Part shown: in pieces, positions 6,881-7,858 of the stretch
Layout: every line of letters begins with the position of its first letter
How positions within the stretch are numbered: position 1 is the first letter of the stretch
Source of the DNA: an uncultured Actinomycetes bacterium
Lineage (GTDB): Bacteria > Actinomycetota > Acidimicrobiia > Acidimicrobiales > Acidimicrobilacustridaceae
DNA length: 7,858 bases
Assembly: GCA_945957335.1 (NCBI GenBank)
Contig: CAMFLJ010000176.1
Coordinates: 1-7,858 of the forward strand
Reading direction: 5' to 3'
Notes under the pieces: model-generated
Told to the model about the DNA's origin: nothing
The model's input: only the letters and a program-made list of their open reading frames with translations
Database searches by the model: none
Translations under genes and position numbers: made by a program

Positions 6881-6886
6881 TATGAT
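6881..6886 (+). promoter_or_regulatory. Putative -10 box (TATGAT) of the acidic-protein operon
   Basis: TATGAT is one base from the TATAAT consensus and stands out in this GC-rich gap of 153 bases. A weak -35 candidate, TAGAAC (6856-6861), lies 19 bases upstream. Transcription would begin near 6893-6895, giving a 5' leader of about 55 bases before the ATG at 6949, unlike the leaderless layout of three upstream genes. Confidence 0.5.
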
Positions 6887-6939
6887 CCGCCGCACCCCCC
6901 ACCTGCCGCCTGCACCACCCTCTCGCCGGCGCCGACACC

Positions 6940-6944
6940 GAGGA
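6940..6944 (+). promoter_or_regulatory. Ribosome binding site of the acidic-protein gene
   Basis: GAGGA lies 4 bases before the ATG at 6949. The spacing is a little short, but it is the only purine-rich site near this start and supports it. Confidence 0.45.
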
Positions 6945-6948
6945 CACC

Positions 6949-7443
6949 ATGGCTGACGACGAACCGATCGACGACGAGGACTTCGAAGAGGAGGTCCTCG
7001 ATGACGAGGAGCTCGACGAGGACCTCGACGACGAGACGCTCGTGGTCGACGACGACATCGAGGGTGACGACGAAGAGGTCGCCGTCGTCGAGGACGACGA
7101 CGAAGAGGAAGAGGTCGTCCCGGCCCGCGCCAAGCGCGAGGACGACGAGGACGACGACGACGAGCTCGACCCCGACGACGTCGAGGCCGATCTCGATGCC
7201 ATCCTGAAGGACCGCATCGCCGCGGCCGACGACGACGAGGACGAGGACGAAGAGGTCGTCCCCGAGCCGAAGTCGGCCGCCGAGGTCGCCGAGGGCGTCA
7301 CGCCGAAGAAGGCGAACGAGTTCATGTGCACCGGGTGCTTCCTGCTCGTCAACGCCGGCCAGTTCGGCCCTCCCGGCCAGCGCACCTGCCCGGTCGGCGA
7401 AGCCGTCTGCCCCGCCATCGAGAAGCTCGAGAAGGGCAAGTAG
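6949..7443 (+). CDS. Highly acidic DUF4193-like protein with C-terminal four-cysteine motif
   Basis: This protein of 164 residues has two unlike parts. Residues 1-105 are extremely acidic, with 59 Asp or Glu among the first 100, broken by short VV/VVP patches and by an LDAILKDRIAA segment (82-92) that could form a helix. The C-terminal part is compact and has Cys127, Cys130, Cys147 and Cys154 in EFMCTGCFLLV...TCPVGEAVC. The EFxCxxCFLV form and the order acidic region, then LDxxLKxR, then cysteine motif match the actinobacterial family DUF4193, which has no established function. The usual second pair in that family is, as far as I recall, CxxC; here it is Cx6C. Metal binding is an inference. 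The acidic tail could mimic nucleic acid or bind a basic partner, but nothing in the sequence proves this. It shares an operon with the next gene, which starts 2 bases after its stop. Confidence 0.85.
   Translation: MADDEPIDDEDFEEEVLDDEELDEDLDDETLVVDDDIEGDDEEVAVVEDDDEEEEVVPARAKREDDEDDDDELDPDDVEADLDAILKDRIAAADDDEDEDEEVVPEPKSAAEVAEGVTPKKANEFMCTGCFLLVNAGQFGPPGQRTCPVGEAVCPAIEKLEKGK
7431..7436 (+). promoter_or_regulatory. Ribosome binding site inside the end of the acidic-protein gene
   Basis: GAAGGG lies 9 bases before the ATG at 7446 and overlaps the last lysine-rich codons of the acidic gene. It supports the ATG as the start of the last gene and its coupled translation. Confidence 0.5.
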
Positions 7444-7445
7444 CC

Positions 7446-7858
7446 ATGGCCGAGGACGAGACCGTGTCGAGCGAGCCGACCGAGGGCGACGGCACCACCG
7501 ACGCGCCGGCGGCCCACGACCCGGTCGACGCGCTCCTCGACCTCTGCGTGTACGCACCGCTCGGCTTCGTCACCGATGCCCGGCGGGTGGTGCCCGAGCT
7601 GGCCCAGAAGGGCCGGGCCCAGGCCGCCATGGCCCGCATGATCGGGGAGTTCGCCGTCAGCTGGGGCAACACCAAGCTCCAGAGCGCCATGAACGACGCC
7701 CAGGACACCGCGGTCGACGTGCTGCGTCGCCTCGGCGTGGCCTCGCCCGAGCCGGAGCAGGCCCCGGGTGCGCCCGTCACCGACGTCCACGAGGCCGCTG
7801 CGGCCCCGGCGCCGGCCGCCGGTGGTGCCGACACCCCGGCCTGGCTCGAGGGCCGCAC
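7446..7858 (+). CDS. Unrecognised small-protein gene, 3' end outside the window
   Basis: The frame is open from the ATG at 7446 to the window edge, giving 137 complete codons. It begins 2 bases after the stop of the acidic gene and has a ribosome site, so the two are co-transcribed. The first 24 residues are acidic and Thr/Ser-rich and look disordered. Residues 25-97 form the ordered core, with DPVDALLDLCVYAPLGFV (25-42), then VPELAQKGRAQ and ARMIGEFAV, in a helical pattern. After about residue 98 comes an Ala/Pro-rich linker, which suggests a further segment beyond the edge. The single VYAPLGF patch is hydrophobic but too short to call a membrane helix. I do not recognise a named family, although the core has the look of a conserved actinobacterial protein. 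No function can be given. Confidence 0.75.
   Translation, partial: MAEDETVSSEPTEGDGTTDAPAAHDPVDALLDLCVYAPLGFVTDARRVVPELAQKGRAQAAMARMIGEFAVSWGNTKLQSAMNDAQDTAVDVLRRLGVASPEPEQAPGAPVTDVHEAAAAPAPAAGGADTPAWLEGR

Noticed and set aside
6830..7207. A Thr/Arg/Ser-rich + strand frame overlapping the acidic gene
   Set aside because: It is an off-frame reading of the Asp/Glu codons, with no ribosome site and no conserved pattern.
6955..7260. Repeated GACGACGAC/GAGGAC units suggestive of a tandem DNA repeat
   Set aside because: The units are in-frame Asp and Glu codons of irregular order, with no fixed period longer than a codon and no spacers, so this is neither a CRISPR nor a satellite.
6549..7790. A serine-rich - strand frame opposite the acidic gene
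   Set aside because: The serine runs are the antisense reading of GAC/GAG-rich codons; the + strand reading has a ribosome site, a promoter and a recognisable cysteine motif.

Overview
The window is about 7.9 kb of very GC-rich DNA, with third codon positions almost always G or C, and all recognisable genes lie on the + strand. It looks like an actinobacterial chromosome, and the class Acidimicrobiia is my best guess. The reasons are the tatC-helY pairing (the same neighbours as in Mycobacterium), a DUF4193-like acidic zinc-motif protein, GTG starts, and starts that look leaderless behind TAnnnT boxes. I see no insertion sequence, phage gene, CRISPR array, tRNA or rRNA.

Layout: (1) 1-450, the 3' part of tatC, a Sec-independent translocase membrane subunit cut by the window edge. 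(2) 532-3288, helY, a Ski2/Mtr4-like DEVH RNA helicase with RG-rich inserts and an acidic tail. (3) 3285-3896, overlapping helY by 4 bases, a protein that resembles only the C-terminal beta-domain of YegS/diacylglycerol-kinase-type lipid kinases. (4) 3936-5114, an M20 amidohydrolase/dipeptidase. (5) 5173-6795, a double-length protein with two ThyX-like halves. (6) 6949-7443, a very acidic protein with a four-cysteine C-terminus (DUF4193-like). (7) From 7446 past the right edge, an unrecognised conserved-looking protein, cut by the window end.

Transcription appears to be split into several units. helY, the M20 gene and the ThyX-like gene each have a TAGCCT or TACGCT box ending 7-8 bases before the start codon and no Shine-Dalgarno sequence, as expected of leaderless mRNAs. 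The lipid-kinase-like gene is translationally coupled to helY. The acidic gene has a TATGAT box, a 5' leader of roughly 55 bases and a GAGGA ribosome site, and its downstream neighbour follows after 2 bases, so those two form an operon. A GC-rich hairpin separates this operon from the ThyX-like gene.

Most of the region looks like ordinary housekeeping chromosome. I find no convincing novel multi-gene system. The items most worth follow-up are the apparently kinase-dead lipid-kinase-like protein coupled to an RNA helicase, the tandem ThyX-like protein whose signature motifs seem divided between its halves, and the acidic protein with an altered cysteine pattern.
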